The notes: a model not told the origin generated them from the letters alone. Counted from the stretch's first letter, positions 25,816-35,770 are shown. The stretch is 64,000 nucleotides of DNA from an uncultured Prevotellaceae bacterium (GCA_902790625.1 CADASP010000024.1:43001-107000), one strand, 5' to 3'. Numbers and translations are program-made.

Positions 25816-25929
25816 CAAATGCCAAAGAAAAAAACATACTGAAATGAAATATGACTGATTTCTGTATACTCAGTATTCAAAAGCACGAACCATTCAAGTA
25901 GCATCCGATGCGAAAAAACGGGGGTTTCT

Positions 25930-25960
25930 TTTGTTTTACGCTCAACTTTTCGTAACTTTG
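25930..25960 (+). promoter_or_regulatory. xth promoter
   Basis: TTTG (25930-25933), 19 bp, TAACTTTG (25953-25960); leader of ~20 nt to ATG 25985. Confidence 0.8.
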
Positions 25961-25984
25961 CACCGTAAAAGAATAGAAAGGAAC

Positions 25985-26743
25985 ATGAAACTGATTAGTT
26001 GGAACGTGAATGGCCTTCGCGCCTGCGAGGGCAAGGGCTTTAGTGAGGTCTTTCGTGAGTTGGATGCCGACTTCTTCTGCCTGCAGGAGACGAAGATGCA
26101 GCCTGGACAGCTTGACATGGCTTTCGACGGCTACGAATCGTATTGGAACTCGGCCGAGAAGAAGGGCTACAGTGGCACCGCCGTCTTCACACGCCACAAG
26201 CCGCTGCAGGTGACGTATGGCATCGGCATTGACGAGCACGACCACGAGGGGCGCGTCATCACATTAGAGATGGACGACTTCTATCTGGTGTGCTGCTACA
26301 CGCCGAACTCGCAAGATGGCCTGAAGCGGCTCGACTATCGCATGCGCTGGGAAGATGACTTCCGCAGCTACCTGCAGCAGTTGGATGCGAAAAAGCCCGT
26401 GGTGCTTTGCGGCGACCTGAACGTGGCCCATGAGGAGATTGACATCAAGAACCCGAAGACCAACCGGCACAACGCCGGATTCACCGACGAGGAGCGCCAG
26501 AAGTTCAGCGACCTGCTCGCCGCCGGGTTCACCGACAGTTTCCGCTGGAAGCATCCTGACGAGGTGTGCTATTCGTGGTGGAGCTACCGCTTTCAGGCAC
26601 GGCAGAAGAATGCCGGCTGGCGCATCGACTATTTTGTGGTGAGCGACCGTCTGCGCCCCCGCATCGACGAGGCCAGCATCCACACGCAGATAATGGGTTC
26701 TGACCATTGCCCAGTGGAACTAACAATAAACAATAACCGTTAA
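25985..26743 (+). CDS. xth: Exodeoxyribonuclease III
   Basis: 252 aa, AP endonuclease/3'-5' exonuclease of base excision repair, acting downstream of enzymes such as the Ung encoded at 16167. Catalytic motifs of the family are present: WNVNGLRA, LQETKM (metal Glu), CGDLNVAHEEID (Asp/Asn), WRIDYFVVS and the terminal GSDHCPVEL (Asp-His). The start at 25985 is set by the promoter directly upstream and by MKLISWNVNG, the usual N-terminus; an upstream in-frame extension lies within the promoter. Confidence 0.95.
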   Translation: MKLISWNVNGLRACEGKGFSEVFRELDADFFCLQETKMQPGQLDMAFDGYESYWNSAEKKGYSGTAVFTRHKPLQVTYGIGIDEHDHEGRVITLEMDDFYLVCCYTPNSQDGLKRLDYRMRWEDDFRSYLQQLDAKKPVVLCGDLNVAHEEIDIKNPKTNRHNAGFTDEERQKFSDLLAAGFTDSFRWKHPDEVCYSWWSYRFQARQKNAGWRIDYFVVSDRLRPRIDEASIHTQIMGSDHCPVELTINNNR

Positions 26744-26844
26744 ACAATAACCGTTAAACAATAAACAATAAACATTAAACAATAACCGTTGGCGGTCGCA
26801 TGGCGACAACCAACGGTTATTGTTTATTGCTTAACGGTTATTGT
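26744..26844. terminator. AACAATAACCGTT repeat cluster with hairpin between xth and rplT
   Basis: Repeated ACAATAACCGTTAA units lead into a 23-bp inverted repeat (26777-26799 with 26803-26825; two mismatches, 3-nt loop) built of AAACAATAACCGTTGG and its complement. The strong hairpin between convergent genes probably terminates one or both transcripts, though the U-tract is interrupted (TTATTGTTT). Confidence 0.55.
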
Positions 26845-27189
26845 TTACTTCACTTTCTCCACGATAGCCTTGAATGCCTGTGGATTGTTCATGGCGAGGT
26901 CGGCGAGCACCTTGCGGTTAATCTCGATGCCAGCCTTGGCCAGAGCGCCCATCAGCTTGCTGTAGCTGATGCCCTCGATGCGAGCGGCAGCGTTGATACG
27001 CTGAATCCACAGTGCGCGGAAGTTGCGCTTCTTGGTGCGACGGTCGCGATAAGCGTATGTCAGACCTTTCTCCCAGGTGTTCTTAGCTACTGTCCAAACA
27101 TTCTTGCGGGCTCCAAAGTAACCGCGAGTGAGCTTCAGGATTCTCTTGCGCCTTGCTCTTGATGCAACGTGATTTACTGATCTTGGCAT
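26845..27189 (-). CDS. rplT: 50S ribosomal protein L20
   Basis: 114 aa, basic, standard length. Binds 23S rRNA early in large-subunit assembly. Recognised by [19 protein letters not shown] and [19 protein letters not shown]. Last gene of infC-rpmI-rplT; in many bacteria L20 represses this operon at the RNA level, but I see no clear L20-binding structure here. Confidence 0.98.
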   Translation of the reverse strand: MPRSVNHVASRARRKRILKLTRGYFGARKNVWTVAKNTWEKGLTYAYRDRRTKKRNFRALWIQRINAAARIEGISYSKLMGALAKAGIEINRKVLADLAMNNPQAFKAIVEKVK

Positions 27190-27228
27190 AGTTTTCTACG
27201 TTTTTTAGTGTTCGACAATAGGTTCTGG

Positions 27229-27426
27229 TTAACGGAGACACAACAGGTCGCGCACCTGCTTCATGTTGCTCTTGTCTACGATTTCGTAGCCCACCAAGTT
27301 GCGCTTCTGCTTCTTGGTCTTCTTCGTCAGAATGTGGCTGTGGTAAGCGTGATGTCTCTTGACCTTACCTGTTCCGGTGAACGAGAATCTCTTCTTGGCT
27401 CCGGAGTTTGTCTTTACTTTTGGCAT
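27229..27426 (-). CDS. rpmI: 50S ribosomal protein L35
   Basis: 65 aa, standard length and very basic ([40 protein letters not shown]). Component of the large ribosomal subunit. Lies 39 bp upstream of rplT and 172 bp downstream of infC. The infC-rpmI gap contains a GACTTTAG-type short repeat (27529-27560) but no gene. Confidence 0.97.
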   Translation of the reverse strand: MPKVKTNSGAKKRFSFTGTGKVKRHHAYHSHILTKKTKKQKRNLVGYEIVDKSNMKQVRDLLCLR

Positions 27427-27598
27427 TGTTTTAATTTTTAAATTTTTAATTTTTGAATATTAAATAGCGGTGGCAACGCATATACCGGGCGCAGCGCACC
27501 TTTTCTTTTATTATTGATTCCCGACTGGCGACTTTAGATTGCGGACTTTAGACTTTAGAAAACAGCATATTGCCGTCTTGTCGTCTTGATGATGAAGA

Positions 27599-28357
27599 TT
27601 ATTCATCCTCGTCCTTGCTCTCAGATAGCTTGCGCAGGGCCTCGGCACTTATCTTGGCGTTGGCCAGCAATCCGCCGTTGGCGGGCATCTCTGGGTCGAT
27701 GTCGGGGGCGACGGCATCACGGCGCACGTCGCGCTCTTGTTTCTTCTTGTCGGTGGCCTCGGCATCGATGGCATCAGCCTGTTCACCGTCCTTCAGCCGT
27801 TCGCGGTCGCGAGCTTGCTGGCTCTTCTTCTGGGCGCCAGCCTTCTTCGGAGCCAGATAAAGGAACATCTTCTTGCCTTCGAGCGATGGCATCGACTCCA
27901 CCTTTCCCACCTCTTCCAGGTCGTTGGCAAAGCGCAGCAGCAGCACCTCGCCCTGCTCTTTGAAGAGGATGCTTCGCCCACGGAAGAAGACGTAGGCACG
28001 CACCTTGTTGCCCTCTTCCAGGAACTCGCGGGCGTGCTTCAGCTTGAACTGATAGTCGTGTTCATCGGTCTGAGGTCCGAAGCGTATCTCCTTCACCTCC
28101 ACCTTCACCTGCTTGGCTTTCATCTCCTTCTGCCGCTTCTTCTGCTGGTAGAGGAATTTCGAATAGTCGATGAGCCGGCAAACGGGCGGGTTGGCATTAG
28201 GCGAAATCTCCACCAGGTCTACTCCCTGCTGTCGAGCCATATCCAAAGCTTGTCGGGTGGGCATCACTGTCGATCCGCTCTCGCCCACGATGCGGACTTC
28301 GCGCACGCGTATTTGTTCGTTGATACGGTACTGGTTCTGTTTTTTGTCGGTCTTCAT
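27599..28357 (-). CDS. infC: Translation initiation factor IF-3
   Basis: 252 aa. The N-domain ([20 protein letters not shown]) and C-domain ([33 protein letters not shown]) are typical. IF-3 keeps 30S subunits free and checks the initiator tRNA. ATG at 28357 is preferred; a TTG lies one codon upstream and a stop three codons further. A ~70-residue charged tail ([20 protein letters not shown] ... SESKDEDE) extends beyond the usual IF-3 end of ~180 residues. First gene of the operon; thrS, which precedes infC in many bacteria, is absent and replaced by divergent trkH. Confidence 0.96.
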   Translation of the reverse strand: MKTDKKQNQYRINEQIRVREVRIVGESGSTVMPTRQALDMARQQGVDLVEISPNANPPVCRLIDYSKFLYQQKKRQKEMKAKQVKVEVKEIRFGPQTDEHDYQFKLKHAREFLEEGNKVRAYVFFRGRSILFKEQGEVLLLRFANDLEEVGKVESMPSLEGKKMFLYLAPKKAGAQKKSQQARDRERLKDGEQADAIDAEATDKKKQERDVRRDAVAPDIDPEMPANGGLLANAKISAEALRKLSESKDEDE

Positions 28358-28382
28358 CAAACGGTTTTATCGAAATCGGCTG

Positions 28383-28413
28383 CAAAGTTACGACAAAACG
28401 CGGAAATGGCAAA
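28383..28413 (-). promoter_or_regulatory. infC operon promoter
   Basis: Minus strand TTTG (28413-28410), 19 bp, TAACTTTG (28390-28383). Back-to-back with the trkH promoter, only 17 bp away. Confidence 0.8.
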
Positions 28414-28430
28414 ATAAAAAGCGAATTATT

Positions 28431-28461
28431 TTTGATGGCACCATGTTTTTTCGTACCTTTG
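28431..28461 (+). promoter_or_regulatory. trkH promoter
   Basis: TTTG (28431-28434), 19 bp, TACCTTTG (28454-28461). The ATG at 28470 is only 8 bp beyond the -7 box, implying an almost leaderless mRNA. Confidence 0.8.
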
Positions 28462-28469
28462 CACCACAA

Positions 28470-29921
28470 ATGATTAACTGGAAGCTCATAGCCAAGATTT
28501 TGGGTTCGCTGCTCTTCATCGAAGCGTTCTTCATGTCGCTGTGTCTGGTGATGACCATCATCTATGGCGAGACCGACCTGCTGGTGTTTGTCATCTCCAC
28601 GGCCACCACCGCTGCGGGTGCCTTCACATTCCGTTTTCTGGGCCATGAGGCTGAGAACTCGCTGAGCCGTCGCGATGCCTATGTGGTGGTGACGCTCACG
28701 TGGATGGTGTTCTCGCTCTTTGGCATGTCGCCATTCCTGCTTCAGGGCTTGTCGCTCACCGATGCTTTTTTCGAGACGATGTCGGGGTTCACCACCACGG
28801 GTGCTACCGTCATCGACGACGTGGAGTCGCTCTCGCATGGTCTGCTGTTCTGGCGCTCACTGATGCAGTGGATAGGCGGCTTGGGCATCGTGTTCTTCAC
28901 CGTGGCGCTGTTGCCTTCGCTGGTTGGTGGAAGCGTGAAGGTGTTTGCCGCCGAGGCCACCGGCCCCATGCGCACGAAGATGCACCCACGCCTGTCGACC
29001 AACGCCAAGTGGATATGGAGCATCTACCTGCTGCTGACGGTGGCTTGCGGCTTTTCGTTCTGGGCCTGCGGCATGGACTGGTTCGACGCCACCAACTACT
29101 CGATGTCGACCACGGCCACGGGCGGCTTCAGCACCCACAACGGCAGCACCGTCTTCTTGGGTTCGCCCACCATCGAGTATCTGGCCATCTTATTCCAGTT
29201 CCTGGCGGGCATCAATTTCACCCTGCTCTACCTGATGTTCTTCAAGCTGAAGCCCAGTGCCATCTTGCGCAACTCGGAGTTCAAGCTATACATCATCACC
29301 ATCGTGGTGGCCACAGCGGTGATTATGGGGCTGCTCATCACGCGCATGGGCTACGATGTGGAGTACGCGCTGCGGTCGTCGCTGTTTCAGGTGGTGTCGT
29401 TTATCACCACCACTGGCCTGAGCAACACCGACGCTGGCATGTGGCCCCACACCACGTGGGTGATACTGGGTCTGCTGATGTTTATGGGTGCCTGCGCGGG
29501 CAGCACCACGGGCGGCTTCAAGAGCATCCGCGTGCTGATGCTGCTGCGTGTGCTGCGCAACGAGTTTCACCACATCCTGCACCCCAACGCCGTGCTGCCC
29601 GTGCGCGTGGGCGGCCAAAACGTGCCGCAGGGCCGTCTGGTGACGTTGCTCGCCTTCTTCACGCTCTATATTGTGATGCTGCTCATCACGGGAGCCATCA
29701 TGGCGCTGTCGGGCATCGACATCACCAACGCCATCACCATCTCGCTGAGCCTCATCAGCAACGTGGGTGCCGGACTCGACACCAACATCGGGCCGCAGAT
29801 GTCGTGGGCCGACCTGAGCGACGGGCTGAAGTGGACCTGCTCCTTCCTCATGCTGGTGGGACGTCTTGAAATCATTGCCGTGCTGGTGCTCTTCACCCGC
29901 AGCTTCTGGAAGAAGAACTGA
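28470..29921 (+). CDS. trkH: Potassium uptake protein TrkH
   Basis: 483 aa inner-membrane K+ translocating subunit, the standard TrkH length. The four pore-loop regions are visible: MSGFTTTGATVIDDVESL, MSTTATGGFSTHNGS, SFITTTGLSNTDAGMW and LISNVGAGLDTNIGP; hydrophobic helices surround them. It normally works with the cytoplasmic NAD-binding regulator TrkA, which is not next to it here. The start at 28470 (MINWKLIAKILG) is chosen because the longer frame runs back through the promoter and into antisense infC. Confidence 0.93.
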   Translation: MINWKLIAKILGSLLFIEAFFMSLCLVMTIIYGETDLLVFVISTATTAAGAFTFRFLGHEAENSLSRRDAYVVVTLTWMVFSLFGMSPFLLQGLSLTDAFFETMSGFTTTGATVIDDVESLSHGLLFWRSLMQWIGGLGIVFFTVALLPSLVGGSVKVFAAEATGPMRTKMHPRLSTNAKWIWSIYLLLTVACGFSFWACGMDWFDATNYSMSTTATGGFSTHNGSTVFLGSPTIEYLAILFQFLAGINFTLLYLMFFKLKPSAILRNSEFKLYIITIVVATAVIMGLLITRMGYDVEYALRSSLFQVVSFITTTGLSNTDAGMWPHTTWVILGLLMFMGACAGSTTGGFKSIRVLMLLRVLRNEFHHILHPNAVLPVRVGGQNVPQGRLVTLLAFFTLYIVMLLITGAIMALSGIDITNAITISLSLISNVGAGLDTNIGPQMSWADLSDGLKWTCSFLMLVGRLEIIAVLVLFTRSFWKKN

Positions 29922-29955
29922 CCAGCATCTTGCCATCCGAGTACAAGTGAATACA

Positions 29956-29990
29956 ATAAAAATCCTGAGCAATAGAGATATTGCCCAGGA
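29956..29990 (-). terminator. asnS operon terminator
   Basis: On the minus strand TCCTGGGCAATA (29990-29979) pairs with TATTGCTCAGGA (29974-29963), followed by TTTTTATT. Confidence 0.8.
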
Positions 29991-30017
29991 GATGATGTGT
30001 TGCGGCTGATGCCTTTG

Positions 30018-31496
30018 TTAGAACTCGGCGCTCTTTGGTGTACGCGGGAAGGGGATGACGTCGCGGATATTCTGCATGCCGGTGACGAAGAGGATGAGAC
30101 GCTCGAAGCCGAGGCCGAAGCCGGCGTGCGGGCAGCTGCCCCAGCGGCGCGTGTCGAGATACCACCACAGCTTGTCGGTCTCCATGCCGCGAGCATTGAT
30201 TTCGGCCATCAGCTTGTTGTAGTCCTCCTCGCGGACAGAGCCGCCGATGATTTCGCCAATCTGGGGGAAGAGGACGTCGGTGCCCTGCATGGTGGGCGCG
30301 GGAGCCACGATGCCACGATAGCCCACAGTGGCGGCGCCGCCGTCAGCAGAGGGGTTCTGCTTCATGTAGAATGCCTTGATGGCCGAGGGATAGTCGGTCA
30401 TGATGACGGGCTTGCGGAAGTGCTCCTCCACAAGATAGCGCTCGTGCTCGGAGGCGAGGTCGTCGCCCCACTGGCAGGGGAACTCGAACTTGCGGCCATC
30501 GGCAATGGCCTGCTGCAGGATGTTGATGCCCTCGGTATAGGTGAGGCGCACGAAGTCGGTGTCGACGACCGACTGCAGCCGCTGCAGGAGCGACTTGTCG
30601 ACCATGCGGTTGAGGAAGTCGAGGTCGTCGCCACAGTGGTCGAGGGCCCAACGCACACAGTACTTGATGAAGTCCTCTTCGAGGTCCATCAGTTCCTGCT
30701 GGTCGAGGAAGGCCACCTCGGGCTCAATCATCCAGAACTCGGCCAGATGGCGGGGCGTGTTGCTGTTCTCGGCACGGAAGGTGGGGCCGAAGGTATAGAT
30801 AGCTCCGAGGGCCGTGGCACCCAGCTCGCCTTCGAGCTGTCCGCTCACGGTGAGGCTGGTCTGCTGGCCGAAGAAATCATCGTCGTAGATAATCTTCCCC
30901 TCGTCGTCCTTCTTCAGGTCGTAGAGATTCTTGGTGGTCACCTGAAACATGTTGCCGGCACCCTCGCAGTCGCTGGCAGTGATGAGCGGCGTGTGGAAGT
31001 AGTAGTAGCCATGCTCATGGAAATAGGTGTGGATGGCGATGGCCATGTTGTGGCGTATGCGCATCACGGCGCCAAAGGTGTTGGTGCGCAAGCGCATGTG
31101 GGCGTTCTTGCGCATGGCCTCGAAGCTCTGCCCTTTCTTCTGCATGGGATAGGTGTTGTCGCAGAGTCCGTAGATGAGGATGGCAGTGGCCTGAACTTCG
31201 CTGCTTTGCCCTGCGCCTTGGCTCTCTACGAGCGTTCCCTCCACGCAGATGCAGGCGCCGGTGGTGATGTCCTTGAGGGTGGCGACGGCCGAGCCGTCGC
31301 TTGCTGAGAAGGCGGCGCTGACGGGGCAGGTGGCAGGGTCGACGACTACCTGCACAGTCTTGATGGTAGAGCCATCGTTGAGGGCGATGAAATCCACGTT
31401 CTTGCTGCCTCGGTGCGAGCGCACCCAGCCCTTCACGCATACGGGCTGGCCATATTGAGTGCTGTTAAGCACGTCTATGATCTTTGTTCTTTCCAT
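30018..31496 (-). CDS. asnS: Asparaginyl-tRNA synthetase
   Basis: 492 aa class IIb aminoacyl-tRNA synthetase charging tRNA-Asn. An OB-fold anticodon-binding domain ([20 protein letters not shown]) is followed by the catalytic core with class II motif 2 ([20 protein letters not shown]) and motif 3 ([15 protein letters not shown]). Start at 31496 ([13 protein letters not shown]) matches family N-termini and lies 13 bp after the upstream gene; the longer frame would overlap that gene. Co-transcribed with the pseudouridine synthase gene. Confidence 0.95.
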   Translation of the reverse strand: MERTKIIDVLNSTQYGQPVCVKGWVRSHRGSKNVDFIALNDGSTIKTVQVVVDPATCPVSAAFSASDGSAVATLKDITTGACICVEGTLVESQGAGQSSEVQATAILIYGLCDNTYPMQKKGQSFEAMRKNAHMRLRTNTFGAVMRIRHNMAIAIHTYFHEHGYYYFHTPLITASDCEGAGNMFQVTTKNLYDLKKDDEGKIIYDDDFFGQQTSLTVSGQLEGELGATALGAIYTFGPTFRAENSNTPRHLAEFWMIEPEVAFLDQQELMDLEEDFIKYCVRWALDHCGDDLDFLNRMVDKSLLQRLQSVVDTDFVRLTYTEGINILQQAIADGRKFEFPCQWGDDLASEHERYLVEEHFRKPVIMTDYPSAIKAFYMKQNPSADGGAATVGYRGIVAPAPTMQGTDVLFPQIGEIIGGSVREEDYNKLMAEINARGMETDKLWWYLDTRRWGSCPHAGFGLGFERLILFVTGMQNIRDVIPFPRTPKSAEF

Positions 31497-31509
31497 GATG
31501 AAGTAATGA

Positions 31510-32901
31510 TTATTCGTAGGCACCCATGCGCAGACGGTCTACCTCTTCCTCGGTGAGATAGCGCCAGTCGCCTCGGCGCAGGTTCTTCTTGGTGAGTCCG
31601 GCAAACTGCACGCGGTCGAGCTTAGTGACCTTATATCCCAGCGACTCGAAGATGCGGCGCACGATGCGGTTCTTGCCAGAGTGGATTTCGATGCCCACCT
31701 GCTTCTTGTCGGTGGGGCTGGCATACTGCACATCGTCGGCACGAATCTCGCCGTCGTCGAGCTGCACGCCCTCGGAAATCTGCTTCAGGTCGTGGGCCGT
31801 GACGTTGCGGTCGAGGAACACGTGGTAAATCTTTTTCTTGAGGTACTTGGGATGCGTGAGCTTCGATGCCAAATCGCCGTCGTTGGTGAGGAGCAGCACG
31901 CCAGTGGTGTTGCGGTCGAGGCGGCCAACGGGATAGATGCGCTCGGGGCAAGCATCCTTCACAAGGTCCATCACCGTCTTGCGCTGCTGCGGGTCATCGC
32001 TGGTGGTGACGTAGTCCTTGGGCTTGTTGAGGAGCACGTAGACTTTCTTCTCGATGTTGACCAGCTGGTCGTGGAAGTGGATTTCGTCGGTGCGCATGAC
32101 CTTGGTGCCCAGCTCGGTGACCACCTGTCCGTTGACGGTGACCACACCAGCCTGGATGAACTCGTCGGCCTCGCGACGGCTGCATACGCCGGCATTGGCA
32201 AGGAACTTGTTAAGGCGGATGGGCTCGTTGGGGTCGTAGTTCTGCTCCTTATACTCGATGCGTTTCTTCATGGAGTACTTGGCATTGGGGTCGAAGCCCG
32301 GAGTGTGCTGGCGGCGAGGCTTCGCATAGCCCTGCTGCCCGTAGCCCTGCTGTCCGTAGGGTCTTGGTGCATAAGGTTTGCGCTGCTGGTAGCCGCCCTG
32401 CTGCTGATAGCCACCCTGCTGCTGGTTGTAGCGTGGGCGAGGCTGATAACCGCCCTGCTGCTGCTGTGGGTCGCCATCTTGGTTGTAGCGTGGGCGCGGC
32501 TGATAGCCACCCTGCTGCTGGTTGTAGCGTGGGCGCGGCTGATAGCCACCACGCTGGGGGGTGTCGCCATCCTGGTTGTAGCGTGGGCGTGGCTGGTAGC
32601 CACCCTGCTGGCGCTGCTGCCCATAGCCATTATTATTATAAGGTGTACGCTGACGATAGGGGCGCTGCGGCTGGTTGGACTGCAGCGAGGCACCGAAGCC
32701 CTCCGGACGGAAAGCCTCTTCATCGTTGTTACGGTGATAATTGCTGGGGCGTTCATAACTGCCGGCATTGGGGCGCGGCGTTGTGTGAATGCGTGGGCGC
32801 GGTGAGCGTCCTGCAGCGGGTCGGAACTCACGGCCCTCACGGCTGTTGTTCTTCTGCTCGTCGTTGAGCTGATCCTGAGTGTTTTCGTTTTCGTATTCCA
32901 T
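31510..32901 (-). CDS. RluB/RsuA-family rRNA pseudouridine synthase with low-complexity N-terminus
   Basis: 463 aa. Residues ~225-290 are an S4 RNA-binding domain ([20 protein letters not shown]); the catalytic domain carries the active-site Asp in [17 protein letters not shown] (~328). It should isomerise a uridine in 23S or 16S rRNA. The first ~215 residues are not part of the family core: they are rich in Gly, Gln, Tyr, Pro, Arg and Asn, with repeats of [11 protein letters not shown] (at least five) and [10 protein letters not shown], like an intrinsically disordered RNA-binding tail. The gene precedes asnS by 13 bp. Confidence 0.92.
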   Translation of the reverse strand: MEYENENTQDQLNDEQKNNSREGREFRPAAGRSPRPRIHTTPRPNAGSYERPSNYHRNNDEEAFRPEGFGASLQSNQPQRPYRQRTPYNNNGYGQQRQQGGYQPRPRYNQDGDTPQRGGYQPRPRYNQQQGGYQPRPRYNQDGDPQQQQGGYQPRPRYNQQQGGYQQQGGYQQRKPYAPRPYGQQGYGQQGYAKPRRQHTPGFDPNAKYSMKKRIEYKEQNYDPNEPIRLNKFLANAGVCSRREADEFIQAGVVTVNGQVVTELGTKVMRTDEIHFHDQLVNIEKKVYVLLNKPKDYVTTSDDPQQRKTVMDLVKDACPERIYPVGRLDRNTTGVLLLTNDGDLASKLTHPKYLKKKIYHVFLDRNVTAHDLKQISEGVQLDDGEIRADDVQYASPTDKKQVGIEIHSGKNRIVRRIFESLGYKVTKLDRVQFAGLTKKNLRRGDWRYLTEEEVDRLRMGAYE

Positions 32902-32977
32902 AATACATTATTAATAAATAGTGGGCCTCTCGGCTCTGGTTAGTTTTTGCGATGCGGGAATCGTGGCCTTCGATGGC

Positions 32978-34363
32978 TCAGATTCCAACATAGTTATGCG
33001 GTGTGACGGTGGCCATCTCGGCTTTCACCTCAGGGCTCACGTCGAGCGACTGGATGAAGCTGGCGATGGTTTCTGATGTTATGCGGTCGTTGGTGCGCGT
33101 GAGCTGCTTCAGCATCTCGTAAGGGTTGGGATAGCCCTCACGGCGCAGGATGGTCTGAAGTGCCTCGGCCACAACGGGCCAGGTGTTGTCGAGGTCGTCA
33201 ATGAGTTTCTGCTCGTTGAGGATGAGCTTGCGCAGCCCCTTGAGGGTCGACTGGAAGGCGATGATGCTGTGTCCGAGGGGCACACCCACATTGCGCAGCA
33301 CGGTGCTGTCGGTGAGGTCGCGCTGCAAACGGCTCACGGGCAATTTCTGTGCCAGGAAGGCCAAGATGGCATTCGACATGCCGAGGTTGCCCTCGCTGTT
33401 CTCGTAGTCGATGGGATTCACCTTGTGGGGCATGGCGCTGCTGCCCACCTCGCCAGCCTTGATGCGCTGCTTGAAGTAGTCCATGGAGATGTACATCCAG
33501 AAGTCGCGGTCGAGGTCGATGACGATGGTGTTGATGCGGCGCAGGGCATCGAAGAGTGCTGCCAAGTGGTCGTAGTTGGAAATCTGCGTGGTGTACTGCT
33601 CGCGCTGCAACCCTAAGCGGTCGGCAACGAACTGATTGCCAAACTCGCGCCAGTCGATGTTGGGGTAGGCCACGTGGTGGGCATTGAAATTGCCGGTGGC
33701 ACCGCCAAACTTGGCAGCGAAGGGGATGTCGCGCAGCGTGCGCAGCTGCTCCTCCAGGCGGTAGACATACACCATGACCTCCTTGCCAAGGCGCGTGGGC
33801 GAGGCGGGCTGCCCGTGGGTGCGGGCAAGCATGGGCACGTGCTGCCACTCCTGGGCATAGTCGTGGAGCTGCTCGATAAGCTCTTCGAGCAGAGGGACAT
33901 AAACCTGAAGGATGGCCTCCTTGAGCGAGAGGGGCACGGCGGTGTTGTTGATGTCTTGGGAAGTGAGTCCAAAATGGACGAAGTTCTTGATGCTGGCGGG
34001 CAATCCGCTGGGAGCAGCGGCAGAGCCGCTGCCTACGGAGAAGGCGGGAGCATCCATGCGCTCTTTGATATAGTACTCCACAGCTTTCACGTCGTGGTTG
34101 GTGACGGCCTCGATGTCCTTCACGCGCTGGGCATCTTCGGGGGTGAACTTCAGATAGAGGTCGCGCAGACGGGGGAAGAGCTTCTTGGGCACATCGGCCA
34201 ATGGGGGCAGCTTGGCCTCGCAAAGGGCGATGAAGTACTCCACCTCCACACGGATGCGGTAGCGTATGAGTGCGTACTCCGAAAAATAATCGGAAAGGGC
34301 TTGAGTTTTTCCATGGTAACGACCGTCAATAGGCGAAACGGCCGTGAGAGCTGTCAGTTCCAT
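32978..34363 (-). CDS. purB: Adenylosuccinate lyase
   Basis: 461 aa, homotetrameric fumarase/aspartase-superfamily enzyme acting twice in purine synthesis (SAICAR to AICAR; adenylosuccinate to AMP). Signature loop GSSAMPHKVNPIDYENSEG is intact, as are TSQDINNTAVPLSL and ARTHGQPASPT. Start at 34363 ([18 protein letters not shown]) is chosen for an AAGGAAG ribosome-binding sequence just upstream and for homology; the longer frame adds 14 untypical residues. It follows tRNA-Val by ~57 bp and probably shares its promoter. Confidence 0.95.
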   Translation of the reverse strand: MELTALTAVSPIDGRYHGKTQALSDYFSEYALIRYRIRVEVEYFIALCEAKLPPLADVPKKLFPRLRDLYLKFTPEDAQRVKDIEAVTNHDVKAVEYYIKERMDAPAFSVGSGSAAAPSGLPASIKNFVHFGLTSQDINNTAVPLSLKEAILQVYVPLLEELIEQLHDYAQEWQHVPMLARTHGQPASPTRLGKEVMVYVYRLEEQLRTLRDIPFAAKFGGATGNFNAHHVAYPNIDWREFGNQFVADRLGLQREQYTTQISNYDHLAALFDALRRINTIVIDLDRDFWMYISMDYFKQRIKAGEVGSSAMPHKVNPIDYENSEGNLGMSNAILAFLAQKLPVSRLQRDLTDSTVLRNVGVPLGHSIIAFQSTLKGLRKLILNEQKLIDDLDNTWPVVAEALQTILRREGYPNPYEMLKQLTRTNDRITSETIASFIQSLDVSPEVKAEMATVTPHNYVGI

Positions 34364-34420
34364 CTTTTCTTCCTTAAACAAACTGTTGCGGACAAGCCGC
34401 AACACGCTAATACTCTAAAG

Positions 34421-34495
34421 TGGGCGTTGACGGATTCGAACCGCCGACCCTCTGCTTGTAAGGCAGATGCTCTAAACCAACTGAGCTAAACGCCC
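34421..34495 (-). tRNA. tRNA-Val (anticodon TAC)
   Basis: Cloverleaf read on the minus strand: acceptor GGGCGTT/AACGCCC with discriminator A, D-arm GCTCAGTTGGTTTAGAGC, anticodon arm CTGCCTTACAAGCAG with TAC in the loop, T-arm GTCGGCGGTTCGAATCCGTC (T-arm arm mismatch G-U tolerated). CCA is not encoded. Confidence 0.95.
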
Positions 34496-34540
34496 TCATG
34501 CTTTGCATGCACCTTTCATCGATGTTGCTGAAAGCGGATG

Positions 34541-34572
34541 CAAAGGTAGCGAGAAAAACGCAAACAGCCAAA
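34541..34572 (-). promoter_or_regulatory. Promoter of tRNA-Val / purB
   Basis: Minus strand TTTG (34572-34569), 20 bp, TACCTTTG (34548-34541), ~46 bp before the tRNA 5' end. Confidence 0.75.
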
Positions 34573-34639
34573 TTTTTTGGCCGTTTTTTTCGCAGAAAAG
34601 AGAAAAATGCCATCATAGACTAAAAAAAAAGGAAACATA

Positions 34640-34671
34640 TTTGGCCGAATGAACTATTTTTAATAATTTTG
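34640..34671 (+). promoter_or_regulatory. Promoter of the 356-aa envelope protein gene
   Basis: TTTG (34640-34643), 20 bp, TAATTTTG (34664-34671); leader ~25 nt. Confidence 0.75.
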
Positions 34672-34699
34672 CGCATGAATTAGACCCACAGGGAACCAA

Positions 34700-35770
34700 A
34701 TGAACCGCTTCAAACACTTGTCACTGCTGCTGCTGACGGTATTTTTCCACACCGCCAGAGCCCAAGAGCCTGTTTTCGTCTACGAGCCTTTGAAGCCATT
34801 CAGCCATCTCGATTTTTCAGTGACCAGCGGCAGCACAGGAATAGGCTTTGATGTATCGACGCCCATCAACGACATATTCTCGCTCCGCGCCGGCTATGCC
34901 ATCATGCCGCGCTTCACCCACATGATGCATTTCGGTGTCGACGTGGGCGACGACCCTGCCACGAGCCATTCAAAATTCGAGAGGCTGTCGGGATTGTTGG
35001 AAGAATTCACCGGATTCAAGGTGGATAATGTGGTCGACGTGAAAGGGCAGCCCACCTATTGGAACTGGAAACTACTGGTCGATGCCAAGCCCTTCCGCAA
35101 CAAGAATTGGCACCTCACAGCAGGATTCTATTTGGGCAGCCACGAGATAGCCCGCGCAGTGAATGCCACGGAGGACATGCCCACATTGATGGCGGTAAGC
35201 ATATATAACCACCTTTATAACCGTGCAGTGTCCGGCAATACCGATATGACCACTGTAGGTGAATCTACGCCTTATCTTGAGGAACTTTTTAATAAGATTA
35301 AGGACTACGGCCGCATGAGCATCCGCTTGGGTGAATACAAGAATGACGTGCTGTACGAAGAGGATGTGGTGGCTCCAGAAGGCGGTGTCATCATTGACGA
35401 CCAGTTGTATATGGAAGGTGACATCATACACGCCAAGGGAGATGTGATGTACAAAGCCGGCGACCCCTACCGCATCGTTCCCGACGAGAACTCGATGATT
35501 AAGGCATGGGCCTATGCCAACCGTTTCAAACCTTATCTGGGCTTTGGGTATGGCGGACAACTGCTGAAGAACAATCCCAATTGGCATGTGTCCTTCGACT
35601 GCGGAGCCATGTTCTGGGGAGGTACGCCACAGATTGTGACCCACGACGGCACCGACCTGGTGAACGACGTGAAAAACGTGCGCGGCAAGGTGGGCGACTA
35701 TGTGGACATCATCAAGAAGTTCAAGGTGTTCCCAGTTATCAACCTGCGCATCACACGAAGGATTTTCTAA
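34700..35770 (+). CDS. Exported protein, probable outer-membrane beta-barrel, unknown function
   Basis: 356 aa with a signal peptide (1-21, FFHTARAQ). Alternating amphipathic strands with aromatic ends (LDFSVTSGSTGIGFDVSTPI, FSLRAGYAIMPRF, WHLTAGFYLGSHEIA, FKPYLGFGYGGQLL, WHVSFDCGAMFWGG, VFPVINLRITRRIF) suggest a barrel ending in the usual aromatic residue. The middle (~165-265) is more polar and contains EEDVVAPEGGVIIDDQLYME. This type is frequent in Prevotella, but I know no assigned function. Transcribed alone from its own promoter. Confidence 0.7.
   Translation: MNRFKHLSLLLLTVFFHTARAQEPVFVYEPLKPFSHLDFSVTSGSTGIGFDVSTPINDIFSLRAGYAIMPRFTHMMHFGVDVGDDPATSHSKFERLSGLLEEFTGFKVDNVVDVKGQPTYWNWKLLVDAKPFRNKNWHLTAGFYLGSHEIARAVNATEDMPTLMAVSIYNHLYNRAVSGNTDMTTVGESTPYLEELFNKIKDYGRMSIRLGEYKNDVLYEEDVVAPEGGVIIDDQLYMEGDIIHAKGDVMYKAGDPYRIVPDENSMIKAWAYANRFKPYLGFGYGGQLLKNNPNWHVSFDCGAMFWGGTPQIVTHDGTDLVNDVKNVRGKVGDYVDIIKKFKVFPVINLRITRRIF

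Noticed and set aside
28170..28469. N-terminal extension of trkH
   Set aside because: It is antisense to infC and includes the infC and trkH promoters; the standard TrkH start is at 28470.
31681..32805. 374-codon hydrophobic plus-strand frame opposite the RluB-type gene
   Set aside because: The Leu/Ala/Val runs are simply the complement of the Gln/Gly/Tyr repeat; not a membrane protein.
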